A stretch of DNA of 64,000 nt from Paenibacillus athensensis (GTDB lineage: Bacteria; Bacillota; Bacilli; Paenibacillales; NBRC-103111), in contig NZ_MYFO02000001.1 in assembly GCF_004514475.2 (NCBI RefSeq), positions 558,001 through 622,000 of the forward strand. The letters run 5' to 3'. The notes beneath the pieces were generated by a model. It was given only the letters and a program-made list of their open reading frames with translations. It made no database searches and was not told the origin of the DNA. This document shows positions 34,084 through 44,249 of this stretch, one piece after another. Made by a program: the position numbers and the translations under genes. Every line of letters begins with the position of its first letter. Position 1 is the first letter of the stretch.

Positions 34084-34839
34084 CTACGTTAACCATCCGC
34101 CGTTCGGACTGATGATCTGTCCGGTAATGTATCCGGATTCGGGCAAAGCGAGAAAGTAAACGAGCGAAGCGATCTCATCGGGCAGCGCAAAGCGGCCGAC
34201 GGGAATTTCATTTTTCAGCTCGGCTTTTTCCGATTCCGCGAAACCGGCCATCATCTCCGTATCGACCGCTCCAGGCGCTACAGCGTTCACCGTCACGCCG
34301 GAAGGAGCCAGCTCCTTGGCCAGCGCCTTCGTAAAAGCGTTGATGCCGCCCTTCGCCGTCGAATAGATCACCTCGCAGGAAGCGCCGGATATGCCCCATA
34401 TGGACGAAACATTAATAATGCGCCCGTATTTCTGACGAACCATCTCTTCCATGAACACCTGCGTACATAAAAAGGAACCTTTCAGGTTGACCGCCATCAC
34501 CTGATCCCACTCGGTTTCGGTCACGTCGGCGAGCAGGCCGTAGTGCGCAATGCCAGCATTATTGACGACGATATCGGGAACCATTCCGCGCTGCTCCAGC
34601 TTTTCTTTCATTCGCACGATCTGCTCTCGCGAACGGATGTCGGCCGAAATGGTCAACACCTTGGCGCCGTGCCGCATACAGGCCCGGGCTACCTGATTCG
34701 CAGCTTCATGCGACTGGCGATAATGAATGACCACGTTCATGCCTACCGAAGCAAAGCGCTCGGCAATCGCCGCGCCGATCCCGCGGCTCGCTCCGGTGAT
34801 CAGCACCGTCTGTTCCGTAAACGGCTTTCCGGGACTCAT
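34084..34839 (-). CDS. ymfI: Short-chain dehydrogenase YmfI-like (EF-P 5-aminopentanone reductase)
   Basis: This 251-residue NAD(P)H-dependent SDR has cofactor loop TGASRGIGAA, structural NNAGIAHYG, and catalytic Ser and Tyr-x3-Lys in the segment SSIWG ... YSTAKGG. In B. subtilis YmfI reduces the 5-aminopentanone group on EF-P to 5-aminopentanol. Synteny (ymfF-ymfH-ymfI-ymfJ) supports that role here. The start overlaps the ymfH stop by four bases. Confidence 0.88.
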   Translation of the reverse strand: MSPGKPFTEQTVLITGASRGIGAAIAERFASVGMNVVIHYRQSHEAANQVARACMRHGAKVLTISADIRSREQIVRMKEKLEQRGMVPDIVVNNAGIAHYGLLADVTETEWDQVMAVNLKGSFLCTQVFMEEMVRQKYGRIINVSSIWGISGASCEVIYSTAKGGINAFTKALAKELAPSGVTVNAVAPGAVDTEMMAGFAESEKAELKNEIPVGRFALPDEIASLVYFLALPESGYITGQIISPNGGWLT

Positions 34840-36125
34840 GCCTGCTCAGGACTCCTTACGACCGAAACCGCCAAGCGGCTCCAGTCAAAATGCTCGCGGA
34901 AGCGCGCGTTGACATCGTCCAGCGTGATGCTTTCATAAACGGCCAATATATCAAATAAATCAATTCCCTTGAACCGATATTTCGTGAACTCGTTGGCGAT
35001 CGATTCCGGAGAATTGAGCATGCGCAGAAAACCGCCGATTTTCTTCTTGCGGCTCCGCTCGAACGTTGCGGCTTCCAGTCCGCCCGGCTTGAGCGCTTCC
35101 ACTTTCTCCCGCACGCTGGCCACCAGCCGTTCCGGGTCCGGCGTGTCGCCGCCCAGCATCGAATACGCATAGTCAACGCTGCAATTGTATTCATGACCGA
35201 AATTATCGGAGATCAGCTGCTCGTCATACAGCTCCTGATAGAGCGCCGAGCTTGCGCTGAACAAAATATCCAGCACCAGCTTCGTCGTCAGCTCGCGCTT
35301 GAGCAGCAGTCGGCCTTCTGCTTCCGGAGGCTGCTCCTTGAAGCCGAACAGGCATTTGGGCAGTGAAACCGGCAAATGGGTCAGCCGTAACTCCTCGTTG
35401 ACGGTTTCCGGCTCGGCCGGAAAGAAACGCTCGATGCGGCCCTGCGCGCTGAACGTTTTCGCCGCCTGATTGTCGCGCACCGCCTGCATCACCTGCTCGG
35501 GCTCGACGCCGCCCACCACGAACAAGCTCATATTGCTGGGATGATAAAACGTCCGGTAACATGCATATAACGTTTCCTTTGTAATCAAAGCAATCGAATC
35601 CACCGTGCCGGCAATATCAATATGCACCGGATGCGCTGCATACAGCGCCTCGATCAGACCAAAATAACACCGCCAGTCGGCATTGTCCTGATACATCTGG
35701 ATTTCTTCGCCGATGATGCCTTTTTCTTTTTCCACGTTCTCGTCGGTAAAATGCGGATTTTGCACAAAATTAATTAATGTCATTAAATTTTCAACGATAT
35801 GCTCGGTCGAGGAAAACAAATAAGCCGTGCGGTCAAAGCTGGTAAAAGCATTCGCCGATGCGCCGTGCGAAGCAAAACGCGAGAACACGTCCCCGTCCGG
35901 CTCTTCAAACATCTTGTGCTCCAGAAAATGCGCGATGCCGTCCGGAACCTTGAGTTCTTCCCCGCCCTCTACCCGGAAATGATTATCGATCGAGCCGTAT
36001 TGGGTCGAAAACGTGGCATAGGTCTTCTGGAAGCCTTCCTTGGGCAATATGTAAACGTCCAGTCCGTTAGGCAGCCGTTCGTGATATAACGTTTCGTTCA
36101 ACTGTGAGTAAGGAATGGCATTCAT
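34836..36125 (-). CDS. ymfH: M16 zinc peptidase YmfH-like (catalytic partner)
   Basis: This 429-residue M16 family metallopeptidase keeps the inverted zinc motif HFLEH (in GIAHFLEHKMF) and the downstream Glu in EKGIIGEEIQMY, so it should be active. It pairs with the upstream ymfF product, which lacks the zinc motif, as in other two-subunit M16B enzymes. Substrate unknown. It begins three bases after ymfF ends and overlaps ymfI, so the set is tightly coupled. Confidence 0.92.
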   Translation of the reverse strand: MNAIPYSQLNETLYHERLPNGLDVYILPKEGFQKTYATFSTQYGSIDNHFRVEGGEELKVPDGIAHFLEHKMFEEPDGDVFSRFASHGASANAFTSFDRTAYLFSSTEHIVENLMTLINFVQNPHFTDENVEKEKGIIGEEIQMYQDNADWRCYFGLIEALYAAHPVHIDIAGTVDSIALITKETLYACYRTFYHPSNMSLFVVGGVEPEQVMQAVRDNQAAKTFSAQGRIERFFPAEPETVNEELRLTHLPVSLPKCLFGFKEQPPEAEGRLLLKRELTTKLVLDILFSASSALYQELYDEQLISDNFGHEYNCSVDYAYSMLGGDTPDPERLVASVREKVEALKPGGLEAATFERSRKKKIGGFLRMLNSPESIANEFTKYRFKGIDLFDILAVYESITLDDVNARFREHFDWSRLAVSVVRSPEQA

Positions 36126-36128
36126 GGC

Positions 36129-37412
36129 TTACTCTCCCTTCTTGTCACGCAAAAAATAAATCGTATCGAGCTTCACGCTGCCCGCTGCATCGGCAATCGC
36201 CGCTGCATCCACCGCCGCTACCGCTTCGATCAGCTCGGGCACCGTGCGCGTCTTGCCGGATAAAATCGCGTTAAAGTCAAAGGCAATCAGCTCAAAGGCC
36301 GAATCCTGCATTTCGCGCAGTTGATTGGAGATCATAGCTTTGGTCTGGCTCAGCTCCGTTTGGCTGATCTCGCCTTGCGCCAGCGCCGCCAGCTGCTCGC
36401 GGATGATGGCTACGGCCTTTTCGTAATGCTCGATCTGAATGCCCGATTGAATGCTGACGATCCCTTTATGTCCGTCGTAACGCGAGGAAGCATAGTAGGC
36501 AAGGCTGGCTTTCTCCCGCACATTGGTAAACAGCTTGGAATGCGGATAGCCGCCGAGCACGCCGTTGTACATCAACGCCGCCGGATAGCGGTCATCACCG
36601 TAAGTAATCGATGTGCGCAGCCCCATATTCAGCTTCCCTTGCTTGACGTCAAGCCGATCAATGACCGTTTGCGTCTCGGGACGCGCCGGCTTCGCCGCTG
36701 TGACGGCATAGCCGATCTCCTGCGAGCGTGACTCCAGCGAAAACGACTGCTCGACAATCGCCTGCACCTCGGCCAGCGTCGTACGCCCTACGACGTAGAC
36801 ATCGATCGGAGCTGTTCGCAGCCACTCCTCGTAGCGGGCGTACAGCGTTTCCGGCGTCATGTCGGCCAAATCCTTGATTTCGCCCAGCGCGTGCAAGCGA
36901 TACGGCTCGTCGCGGCACATTTCCTCCATACAGCGCTCGGCCGCATAGCGGATCTTGTCGTTGATCACCGCTTCGATCCGCTTTTGCAGCGTCAATTTCT
37001 CGGCATCGACATATTTGCTTCGGAACACGCCCTCTTCCTTGGCCGGGCGGGTCAACGTCTCGCCGACGAACTCCAGCCCTTGCTTCAACAGCGATTCACC
37101 CGCAGCGACGAAGCGGTCATTAATGATGTCCATGCGCAGCTGCACAATCTGGTAATCGCCGCGCTTGTAAATGTCAAAGCCGAAGCCCGCGCCGTACAAA
37201 TCGTCGAGCTTCTCGCGGAACATTCGCGTCTCGGGGTACAGCTGCGTCCCCCTGCGCAGCACAAACGGCGTCAGTGCCGTCGATGTCACGGTCTCTTCGG
37301 ACAAAGGCCGGCCGATATAAACGGAAATGGCAAACGTTTTGAATTGATCGGTCGGCAGCACGTGCAGCCGGATGCGGTTCCATGTGCTCCGCTCGAATTG
37401 TATGTGCTTCAA
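36129..37412 (-). CDS. ymfF: M16-like peptidase YmfF-like (zinc motif absent)
   Basis: This 427-residue M16-fold protein has no HxxEH motif in its N-terminal half, where the sequence reads VTSTALTPFVLRRGTQLYP. It is probably the non-catalytic partner of the ymfH product, which follows immediately. The TTG start has GGGAG about 10 bases upstream. It begins the ymfF-ymfH-ymfI coupled set, with a promoter just upstream. Confidence 0.9.
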   Translation of the reverse strand: MKHIQFERSTWNRIRLHVLPTDQFKTFAISVYIGRPLSEETVTSTALTPFVLRRGTQLYPETRMFREKLDDLYGAGFGFDIYKRGDYQIVQLRMDIINDRFVAAGESLLKQGLEFVGETLTRPAKEEGVFRSKYVDAEKLTLQKRIEAVINDKIRYAAERCMEEMCRDEPYRLHALGEIKDLADMTPETLYARYEEWLRTAPIDVYVVGRTTLAEVQAIVEQSFSLESRSQEIGYAVTAAKPARPETQTVIDRLDVKQGKLNMGLRTSITYGDDRYPAALMYNGVLGGYPHSKLFTNVREKASLAYYASSRYDGHKGIVSIQSGIQIEHYEKAVAIIREQLAALAQGEISQTELSQTKAMISNQLREMQDSAFELIAFDFNAILSGKTRTVPELIEAVAAVDAAAIADAAGSVKLDTIYFLRDKKGE

Positions 37413-37451
37413 AGGATCTGTTCTCCCTTCCTGCTTTCAAGATATGTTTCC

Positions 37452-37481
37452 ATTATATTCTTATACAAACAGGAGAAGCAA
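37452..37481 (-). promoter_or_regulatory. Promoter of ymfF-ymfH-ymfI
   Basis: TTGCTT, 18 bases, TATAAT on the minus strand, about 40 bases before the ymfF TTG. Its -35 lies inside the sleB terminator hairpin. Confidence 0.6.
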
Positions 37482-37500
37482 CCGAACCGGCTCCTTCTCC
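37472..37500 (-). terminator. Probable terminator of sleB
   Basis: GGAGAAG/CTTCTCC stem with a 15-base loop directly after the sleB stop. The T run is short, so its strength is uncertain. Confidence 0.5.
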
Positions 37501-37512
37501 TGACAGGCTTAT

Positions 37513-38298
37513 TTATTTGCAAAAAATGTGCTTGCCGATCGTTTTCACCTGCGGGCGGCTCCAAATCCATTTCGACGTGGCCGTTGCCGGATTAAAATAA
37601 TAAATACAGCCTCCCGTCGGGTCCCAGCCGTTCACGGCATCGTTGACCGCCTTCGCCGCGGATTCATTCGGCGTCAGCCAAATTTGTCCGTCGGCCACGG
37701 CCGTAAACGCCCCCGGCTGAAAAATCACGCCCGACACCGTGTTCGGGAAGCTTGCCGATTTGACCCGGTTCAAGATGACTGCCGCTACAGCCACTTGTCC
37801 GATATAAGGCTCACCGCGCGATTCGCCGTATACTGCGTTGGCCATCAGCTTGAGATCCTGCGCGGACAAGCCCAGATTGTTCGCCGGCGCGAGCTCGGAC
37901 GACGATTGCTGCGAGCCGCCGCTGCTGGCTCCGCCACCGGAGCTGCCACCGCTTGTGCCCGATGTGCCGGAAGGCGCCCAGTTTTTCGTGGCCTCCCACA
38001 GCTTCAGCTTTGTTTTCGGACCGACTACGCCGTCAACAGTCATCCCGAATTCACCTTGAAACCGTTTGACCGCCGTCAACGTCCGGTAGCCAAAATCGCC
38101 GTCGATATTGCCCCCGTAGAAGCCGATAAACTTCAACCGGCCCTGCAGCTCATACACATCGCCGCCTTCAGCGCCGTAATGAATGGCCGTCGATCCAAAG
38201 GTTTGCTCGGTTTTGCCGTCATAGCGATTTTTCAACTGAAAAGCTGCAAAGAGCACAAAAACGATGCAAAACGTAATCACAATAAGTCGTTTATTCAT
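37513..38298 (-). CDS. sleB: Spore cortex-lytic enzyme SleB
   Basis: This 261-residue exported germination lytic transglycosylase has an N-terminal signal/anchor (LIVITFCIVFVLFAAF). A peptidoglycan-binding repeat follows at about 40-100 (GDVYELQGRLKFIGFY, GDFGYRTLTAVKRFQ), then a Ser/Gly linker. The SleB hydrolase domain comes last (MANAVYGESRGEPYIGQVAV, YYFNPATATSKWIW) with the catalytic Glu in GESRGE. It cuts muramic-lactam cortex. The ATG at 38298 is chosen, but a TTG 12 bases upstream is possible; neither has an ideal ribosome-binding site. A sigma-G promoter lies upstream. Confidence 0.93.
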   Translation of the reverse strand: MNKRLIVITFCIVFVLFAAFQLKNRYDGKTEQTFGSTAIHYGAEGGDVYELQGRLKFIGFYGGNIDGDFGYRTLTAVKRFQGEFGMTVDGVVGPKTKLKLWEATKNWAPSGTSGTSGGSSGGGASSGGSQQSSSELAPANNLGLSAQDLKLMANAVYGESRGEPYIGQVAVAAVILNRVKSASFPNTVSGVIFQPGAFTAVADGQIWLTPNESAAKAVNDAVNGWDPTGGCIYYFNPATATSKWIWSRPQVKTIGKHIFCK

Positions 38299-38341
38299 TC
38301 CCCTTCTCAACCTTTCTTTGCGAGTAACTACATTTATTGTT

Positions 38342-38372
38342 TAGTATGAGAAAGGGCGACGGCGATTATGCA
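38342..38372 (-). promoter_or_regulatory. Sigma-G (forespore) promoter of sleB
   Basis: TGCATAA, 17 bases, CATACTA on the minus strand, about 45 bases before the start. This fits the sigma-G consensus TGNATAA/CATANTA. sleB is a known sigma-G gene in B. subtilis. Confidence 0.75.
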
Positions 38373-38381
38373 AAAGAAAAA

Positions 38382-38401
38382 CACTCCCGGTATCGGGAGT
38401 G
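38382..38401 (-). terminator. Terminator downstream of ftsK
   Basis: CACTCCCG/CGGGAGTG perfect stem with a 4-base loop, then TTTTTCTTTT on the minus strand. It is over 200 bases after the ftsK stop, separated by the palindromic element at 38441-38601. Confidence 0.85.
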
Positions 38402-38440
38402 CGGGATGTTCGATCAGCGTAAGCGCTGCGGCTTAGAAGT

Positions 38441-38601
38441 CCGGTGAAAAAGTGGCCGGAAAGCCGATAGGGAGTTGGAACAGCGTCAGCGGTCGCCTTC
38501 GTAGACGGATTTTCACCCCAAACGGGGTCCTTCCATCGAGAAATCCGGCTACAACAGCGAGTGGAAATCGCTATCGACCGAGGACACTGGTTTTTCACCG
38601 G
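38441..38601. repeat. 161-bp interrupted palindromic element
   Basis: It is bounded by an 11-bp perfect inverted repeat (CCGGTGAAAAA at 38441-38451, TTTTTCACCGG at 38591-38601). Nested pairs lie inside: CGGATTT at 38506-38512 with AAATCCG at 38541-38547, and ACCCC/GGGGT around a 4-base loop at 38515-38528. A further local hairpin AGCGA/TCGCT is near 38557-38573. No gene is convincing here. The structure suggests a small non-autonomous or repetitive extragenic element, or a structured 3' UTR of ftsK. Confidence 0.55.
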
Positions 38602-38605
38602 CCTT

Positions 38606-41218
38606 TTAGGAGCTGATGCGGTTGTGATGATACTGTTCGATCGACATGAGCACCTCACGCGGCTTGCTGCCCTCGTAAGGGCCTACAACGCCCTTGGCTT
38701 CCATCGAATCAATTAGTCGCGCTGCGCGGGTATAGCCGACGCGCATACGGCGCTGGAGCAGCGATACCGAAGCCTGCTTGGCCTCAAGCACGATTTGCAC
38801 GGCCTGATCGTACAGCTCGTCCTCGAATTCCGGAGCCTGGTCTGACGCCTCTTCGATCTGCGGCACCATTTCCTCCTGATAATTGGCCTGCTCCTGCGTG
38901 CGGACAAACGTTACGACTGCTTCGACCTCCTGATCCGACAAAAAGGCGCCTTGCACGCGCACCGGCTTGGAAGCGCCTACCGGCAAATACAGCATATCGC
39001 CGCGTCCGAGCAGCTTTTCGGCCCCGACCATATCGAGAATCGTTCGCGAATCGACCTGAGAAGAAACGCCGAAGGCAATCCGCGACGGGATATTCGCCTT
39101 GATGACGCCGGTTATCACGTCCACGGACGGCCGCTGCGTGGCGATGATCAAATGAATGCCCGCCGCGCGCGCCATTTGCGCCAACCGGCAAATCGAGTCC
39201 TCCACGTCGTTGGCCGCGACCATCATCAAGTCGGCAAGCTCGTCGACAATCACGACATAATAAGGCAAAGGCGCGGCAGTGCCGGTTTCCGAGAGCATGG
39301 CGTTATAGCCTTCGATATTGCGCGTGCCGCTTTTGGAGAACAGCTCGTACCGTTTTTCCATCTCCACTACGATCTTCTTCAACGCCAGCGAAGCGCGGCG
39401 CGGATCGGTCACGACCGGCGCGAGCAAATGCGGAATGCCGTTATAAACGTTCAGCTCGACCATCTTAGGGTCAATCATCAAAAACTTCACTTCGTTCGGT
39501 TTGGCTTTGTACAAAATGCTCGTAATGATGCCGTTAATACAAACGGATTTGCCTGAGCCGGTAGCTCCAGCTACGAGCAAGTGCGGCATGCGCGCCAGAT
39601 TGCCGACGATCGGCTGGCCGGAAATATCGCGGCCCAGCGTAATCGACAGGCGCGAAGCTGAATCTTGAAACGCCGGCGTTTCCATCACTTCGCGCATCGT
39701 AACGACCGATACCTCCAGATTCGGCACCTCAATGCCGATGGCCGATTTGCCCGGAATCGGCGCTTCCATCCGAATATCCTTGGCAGCCAGCGCCAGCGCG
39801 ATATCGTCAGTCAGGCTGACGATCCGGCTGACCTTGACGCCGACGTCAGGCTGAATTTCGTAGCGCGTGACTGCAGGACCACGCACCACTTCCAGCACCT
39901 TGGCGCGCACTCCGAAGCTTTCCATGGTCGCTTCCAGCTTGCGGGCATTCGCTTTGTAATCCGACATTTCTCCGCCCTTACCCGCTGCCGGTCGGGCCAG
40001 CAATTCCAGCGACGGAATTTCGTAAGGCTGGGCGGCAACGGATTCGGTCGAAGCCTCATGAGCGAATTCCATCGCGCCAACCTCGTCAGACGCTGCTTCC
40101 GCAGGTTTGGCGGCCGGCATTGCAGCAGCAGGCTTCACCGCTTGTACAGCCGCAGGTGCGGGAGGCGCCATTTGCAGCTCCTGCTGCACCTGCTCCTGAA
40201 AGTCGCGGATGATCGGAATGACCGGCTGCTGGTCATCGCCAGTCTCGTCCGGCTGTTGCGCCGGCGCGGGTGCCGCAGCCGCTTGCGGCTGCCGCTTCGT
40301 TCGCACGGGAGCAGGCGCCTTATACACCACCTGCTCTTCGGCTTCCTCTTCATCCGGCTCGGGGCTCGGCGCTTCCGCCTGCCTTTCCGCCGCTTTGCCC
40401 TTGCGCGCCTCCTTGAGCGGCTGGAGCAGCTGCATGAACAGCGGCGACTTTTTGGCTTTCGGCACTGGCTCGAACGACTCTTCATCAAATTCGTCATCGT
40501 CCATCGGTACGAACGCTGGCTTCACCGGCTTGCCGGACGCCCGGTCCGGTTTGGCCGAAGTTGCTGCGCCCGCTCTGGCGTTGCGGTCCTGCAGCCAATC
40601 CTTCAAACGCGTCTTGAACCCTGCCCCGACGTTCTTGAAGCGGCCGCGCACCATATTGCCCGCATCTACATACGAAATCCCGGTGGCCAAAATAAATCCG
40701 ATCGCAAACAACGCATATTGAATAAGCCGCGCGCCCAGATTATCAAAAAGAAAATACAGGCAGCTGTACAGCAGCGCGCCGATCATCCCCCCGCCAACGC
40801 CATGACGCAGCGTATCGGCGCCGGCTTCTGTCGGCTGCAGCCCGTCCATCATAGCCCTCCAGCTTGCCGAGAAAACCGTTCCTGCGCTGTAATCGCCGTC
40901 CGGATACAACTGGGCGAACAGATCGATGTGATTTTTGATCAGAAGCCCGAGCACAAACAACAGCAGCCCGGTTTTCTTGGCTGTTCTCAGTGGCGGCCAC
41001 TCCCGCTTGATCATCGCGAACAAGGCCACATATATGAAAAACAATGGCACCACTATATCCCAGGTGCCGACAAAAAAGCGAAACAAATACATCAGCGACA
41101 TCCCTACGCGGCCTTGCTGTGCCAACGCAATGATGCAAAAGATAAGGATCACAATACCGTATAGCTCGAAGAGCAGGCTCGTTTTGAGCGCCTTGCTTTT
41201 TTTCTTGCGTTTCGCCAC
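38606..41218 (-). CDS. ftsK: DNA translocase FtsK/SpoIIIE
   Basis: This 870-residue membrane DNA pump moves chromosomes through division or sporulation septa. Four or five membrane helices lie in the first 190 residues, followed by a charged Ala/Pro/Glu linker (about 200-400). The motor has Walker [10 protein letters not shown] near residue 549 and Walker [17 protein letters not shown]-terminal winged-helix gamma domain ([21 protein letters not shown]) reads KOPS/SRS-like sequences. Location next to tepA/ylzJ matches the spoIIIE locus of B. subtilis. GTG start. Confidence 0.96.
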   Translation of the reverse strand: MAKRKKKSKALKTSLLFELYGIVILIFCIIALAQQGRVGMSLMYLFRFFVGTWDIVVPLFFIYVALFAMIKREWPPLRTAKKTGLLLFVLGLLIKNHIDLFAQLYPDGDYSAGTVFSASWRAMMDGLQPTEAGADTLRHGVGGGMIGALLYSCLYFLFDNLGARLIQYALFAIGFILATGISYVDAGNMVRGRFKNVGAGFKTRLKDWLQDRNARAGAATSAKPDRASGKPVKPAFVPMDDDEFDEESFEPVPKAKKSPLFMQLLQPLKEARKGKAAERQAEAPSPEPDEEEAEEQVVYKAPAPVRTKRQPQAAAAPAPAQQPDETGDDQQPVIPIIRDFQEQVQQELQMAPPAPAAVQAVKPAAAMPAAKPAEAASDEVGAMEFAHEASTESVAAQPYEIPSLELLARPAAGKGGEMSDYKANARKLEATMESFGVRAKVLEVVRGPAVTRYEIQPDVGVKVSRIVSLTDDIALALAAKDIRMEAPIPGKSAIGIEVPNLEVSVVTMREVMETPAFQDSASRLSITLGRDISGQPIVGNLARMPHLLVAGATGSGKSVCINGIITSILYKAKPNEVKFLMIDPKMVELNVYNGIPHLLAPVVTDPRRASLALKKIVVEMEKRYELFSKSGTRNIEGYNAMLSETGTAAPLPYYVVIVDELADLMMVAANDVEDSICRLAQMARAAGIHLIIATQRPSVDVITGVIKANIPSRIAFGVSSQVDSRTILDMVGAEKLLGRGDMLYLPVGASKPVRVQGAFLSDQEVEAVVTFVRTQEQANYQEEMVPQIEEASDQAPEFEDELYDQAVQIVLEAKQASVSLLQRRMRVGYTRAARLIDSMEAKGVVGPYEGSKPREVLMSIEQYHHNRISS

Positions 41219-41301
41219 GCTGTCACCCCCAAGTATGTATTATACCATAGTTTGGCAGGGGGAGGTACAAGCACTTCCGCAGCGCAGCCGGCAAGGCGCA
41301 A

Positions 41302-41523
41302 CTACAACGCAGGTGAAAAGTCGATGATCGAGCCGGGCGCATACCGCCCGTCCAGATAATGCTGCGGATTGCCGCTCGTCAGGCGTACAATTCGCGCTTG
41401 GTAGCCGTTAAGCGGCTCCACCTGCATCGTGACGCCTCCATGCTCAATATCGATGTAGGACGGAGAAAAGCGCTCCATTCCGTCAAACACTGCCTCCAGC
41501 GGCACGACCGAATAATGGATCAT
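41302..41523 (-). CDS. YlzJ-like protein
   Basis: This 73-residue protein of the YlzJ family starts [20 protein letters not shown]. It has no known function and is found beside tepA in Bacillales. It overlaps the tepA stop by four bases (ATGA). Confidence 0.88.
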   Translation of the reverse strand: MIHYSVVPLEAVFDGMERFSPSYIDIEHGGVTMQVEPLNGYQARIVRLTSGNPQHYLDGRYAPGSIIDFSPAL

Positions 41524-42254
41524 TGCACATACCCTCCGTTCATCTGCTGCTTGCGCTCCTCGATTCTCCGGTTCAGCTCCTTGATTGCTTCGCCGACGCC
41601 CCCGACCTGATTGATCAAGCCGTGCTTGACGGCGTCGCTGCCGATGACCGTTGTCCCGATATCGCGGGTCAACTCGCCGGTCGTGAACATCAGCTCCTTG
41701 AACTTCTCCTCGCTCACCTGCGAATGGCGGGTCACAAAGCGCACAACCCGTTCCTGCATTTTATCCAGATATTCAAATGTTTGCGGTACGCCGATGACCA
41801 GACCGTTCAAACGAATCGGATGAATCGTCATGGTCGCCGTTTCGGCAATAATCGAGTGATTGGCCGATACAGCAATAGGAACCCCGATGCTGTGCCCTCC
41901 ACCGAGCACCAGCGTGACGGTAGGCTTGGACAAGGTCGAAATCATTTCGGCAATAGCCAATCCCGCTTCCACATCGCCCCCAACTGTATTGAGGATAATC
42001 AGCACGCCTTCGATTTTCGGATTTTGCTCAGCCGCCACCAGCTGCGGAATAATATGCTCGTATTTGGTCGTTTTGTTTTGCGGCGGCAGCACCATGTGCC
42101 CCTCCACCTGTCCGATAATCGTTAAGCAAAATAAGTTCGATTCACCTGACGGTGTGTTCACTTGGCCCAACTGCTGGATATTATCCAACGTCGGATTCCG
42201 CTTCATTTCCTCTGTCCCCGGTTCCTGCTGCTTAGGTTGCTCTGGCGCTCCCAT
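41520..42254 (-). CDS. tepA: ClpP-like protease/translocation-enhancing protein TepA
   Basis: This 244-residue ClpP-fold serine protease-like protein has [14 protein letters not shown], the oxyanion/catalytic Ser region [15 protein letters not shown] and a His in [11 protein letters not shown]. TepA is proposed to process signal peptides or assist secretion in B. subtilis. There is no signal peptide. It is coupled to ylzJ and lies downstream of rnjB after a terminator. Confidence 0.9.
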   Translation of the reverse strand: MGAPEQPKQQEPGTEEMKRNPTLDNIQQLGQVNTPSGESNLFCLTIIGQVEGHMVLPPQNKTTKYEHIIPQLVAAEQNPKIEGVLIILNTVGGDVEAGLAIAEMISTLSKPTVTLVLGGGHSIGVPIAVSANHSIIAETATMTIHPIRLNGLVIGVPQTFEYLDKMQERVVRFVTRHSQVSEEKFKELMFTTGELTRDIGTTVIGSDAVKHGLINQVGGVGEAIKELNRRIEERKQQMNGGYVQ

Positions 42255-42371
42255 TGGCTTTCCTCCCTATTCATAATCTCCCATAGTATGAATAGTCGGC
42301 TTCCGTTTCATGCACCGAAGCGTTCACGGAAATCATCTGTGACGCCGCGGGCCTCCCCCCGCCCATTGAAA

Positions 42372-42401
42372 AAGGCCCTCCCCGTCGTCGGAGAGAGCCT
42401 T
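42372..42401 (-). terminator. Terminator of rnjB
   Basis: AAGGCTCTCTCCG paired with CGGGGAGGGCCTT around a short loop on the minus strand, then TTTTTC, about 30 bases after the rnjB stop. Confidence 0.85.
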
Positions 42402-42433
42402 CTATTGCAAAGGTTCAAGTGACTAGTGCACGA

Positions 42434-44110
42434 TTACACTTCCATGATGATCGGAAGAATCATCGGTCTTCTTCTGGTTTGCTCATATAAAAATCGTCCA
42501 AGCGCATCCTTGACATGTGTTTTCAAGGAGGCCCATTCGTTGACATTTTCATTCATTAATCTCGTTAACGTATTCGTTACAATGCGATTGGCTTCCTCCA
42601 GCAATCCTTCGGATTCTCTGACATATACGAAACCGCGCGAAATGATATCCGGACCGGACAGAATCGCTCCGTCCTGCTTGCTGAGCGTCACCACGACAAC
42701 AAGAATGCCGTCTTGCGACAACAGCTTGCGGTCACGCAACACGATGTTGCCGACATCGCCGACGCCAAGACCGTCGATCAGGATGTTGCCGCCCTGAACC
42801 TTCGAGCCTTTGCGGGCTACGCCGCTTTGAACCTCAACCGTATCGCCGATATCGAGGATAAAAATATCCTCTTTTGCAATACCGACCGATTCAGCCAGCA
42901 ACCCGTGCTGACGAAGCATCCGGTACTCCCCGTGAATCGGGATAAAATACTTCGGCTTCATGATGTTCAACATCAGCTTCAGCTCTTCCTGACTGCCGTG
43001 ACCGGAGACGTGTACCCCAGTAATCGAACCCGGACCGTAAATCACATTGGCGCCGATGCGGAACAGCTCGTCGACTGTACGGCCGACATAACGCTCGTTG
43101 CCCGGAATCGGAGTCGCTGCGATAATCACGGTATCTCCCGGAAGGATGTCCACTTTGCGGTGCGTCGAACGCGCCATGCGTGTCAGCGCGGACATCGGCT
43201 CGCCTTGACTGCCGGTCGACAAAATGACGACGCGGTCGGCAGCCAGCTTGTTCACTTCCTCCGGTTCAATCAGCATGCCGTCAGGAATGTGCAAATAGCC
43301 AAGCTCGCTGGCGATGCTGACGACGTTGACCATACTGCGGCCAATGACCGTTACCTTACGGCGGGTAACTTCTGCGGCATCGAACACCTGCTGAATACGG
43401 TGAATGTTCGAAGCGAACGTGGCGATAACGACGCGCTGCTTCGCTTTACGAAACACTTCCTCGATCTGGACGCCTACGCTGCGCTCCGAGCCGGTGTAGC
43501 CCGGACGTTCGGCATTCGTGCTGTCCGACAAAAGCGCCAGAACGCCCTTTTTGCCGATTTCAGCCATCCGATGCAGATCGGCGTATTGGTCGTTGACCGG
43601 CGTCTGATCAAACTTGAAGTCGCCCGTATGCACAACAGTGCCTTCCGGCGTCTCCAGCGCCACCCCGACCGAATCCGGAATACTGTGGTTCGTCTTGAAG
43701 AACGAAGCCGTAATCGTACCCAGATTCAGCACGGAATCCGCATTGATCAGAATCCGTTTCGTTTCGCCCAGCAGGTTGGCTTCCTTCAGCTTCGTTTCCA
43801 CAAGGCCAAGCGTCAGCTTCGTGCCGTACACCGGAACATTCAGATGCTTGAGCACATACGGCAAGCCGCCGATGTGGTCCTCATGACCGTGAGTCAGCAG
43901 GATTCCGCGGACTTTGTCGCGATTCTCCGTCAGGTAGCCGATATCGGGAATCACGATATCAATGCCCAGCATGTCCTCTTCAGGAAATTTTAAACCGCTA
44001 TCAATTACGACGATATCGTTGGCGTATTGCACCACATACATATTTTTACCGATTTCGCCCACGCCGCCAAGGGCAAAAATCAACAGTTTGTCTTGATTTT
44101 TCTTAGACAA
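42434..44110 (-). CDS. rnjB: Ribonuclease J (RnjB position)
   Basis: This 558-residue metallo-beta-lactamase/beta-CASP ribonuclease acts as 5'-3' exonuclease and endonuclease. The zinc motif is HGHEDHIGG, with VHTGDFKFD and later HVSGHGSQEEL and PIHGEYRM. Position between dapA and tepA corresponds to B. subtilis ymfA (rnjB); RnjA is usually encoded elsewhere. TTG start with GAAGGAGGAA upstream. Confidence 0.94.
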   Translation of the reverse strand: MSKKNQDKLLIFALGGVGEIGKNMYVVQYANDIVVIDSGLKFPEEDMLGIDIVIPDIGYLTENRDKVRGILLTHGHEDHIGGLPYVLKHLNVPVYGTKLTLGLVETKLKEANLLGETKRILINADSVLNLGTITASFFKTNHSIPDSVGVALETPEGTVVHTGDFKFDQTPVNDQYADLHRMAEIGKKGVLALLSDSTNAERPGYTGSERSVGVQIEEVFRKAKQRVVIATFASNIHRIQQVFDAAEVTRRKVTVIGRSMVNVVSIASELGYLHIPDGMLIEPEEVNKLAADRVVILSTGSQGEPMSALTRMARSTHRKVDILPGDTVIIAATPIPGNERYVGRTVDELFRIGANVIYGPGSITGVHVSGHGSQEELKLMLNIMKPKYFIPIHGEYRMLRQHGLLAESVGIAKEDIFILDIGDTVEVQSGVARKGSKVQGGNILIDGLGVGDVGNIVLRDRKLLSQDGILVVVVTLSKQDGAILSGPDIISRGFVYVRESEGLLEEANRIVTNTLTRLMNENVNEWASLKTHVKDALGRFLYEQTRRRPMILPIIMEV

Positions 44111-44179
44111 GCTTATTCCTCCTTCGATAGTTTGACGACGAATTTTTAAATGATGAAACCGAACCAGTCACTTGCCACC

Positions 44180-44209
44180 ATTATACATGATGAAAAACAG
44201 CAAACACAA
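44180..44209 (-). promoter_or_regulatory. Promoter of rnjB
   Basis: TTGTGT, 18 bases, TATAAT on the minus strand, about 70 bases before the TTG start. Confidence 0.6.
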
Positions 44210-44249
44210 GTCGACTACCATGAGCGCTAGTGTCCCCAAAAAAAGAAAA

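Noticed and set aside
38341-38658. 105-codon minus-strand ORF between ftsK and sleB
   Set aside because: It overlaps the end of ftsK, the palindromic element and a terminator; its Arg/Ser-rich composition looks non-coding.
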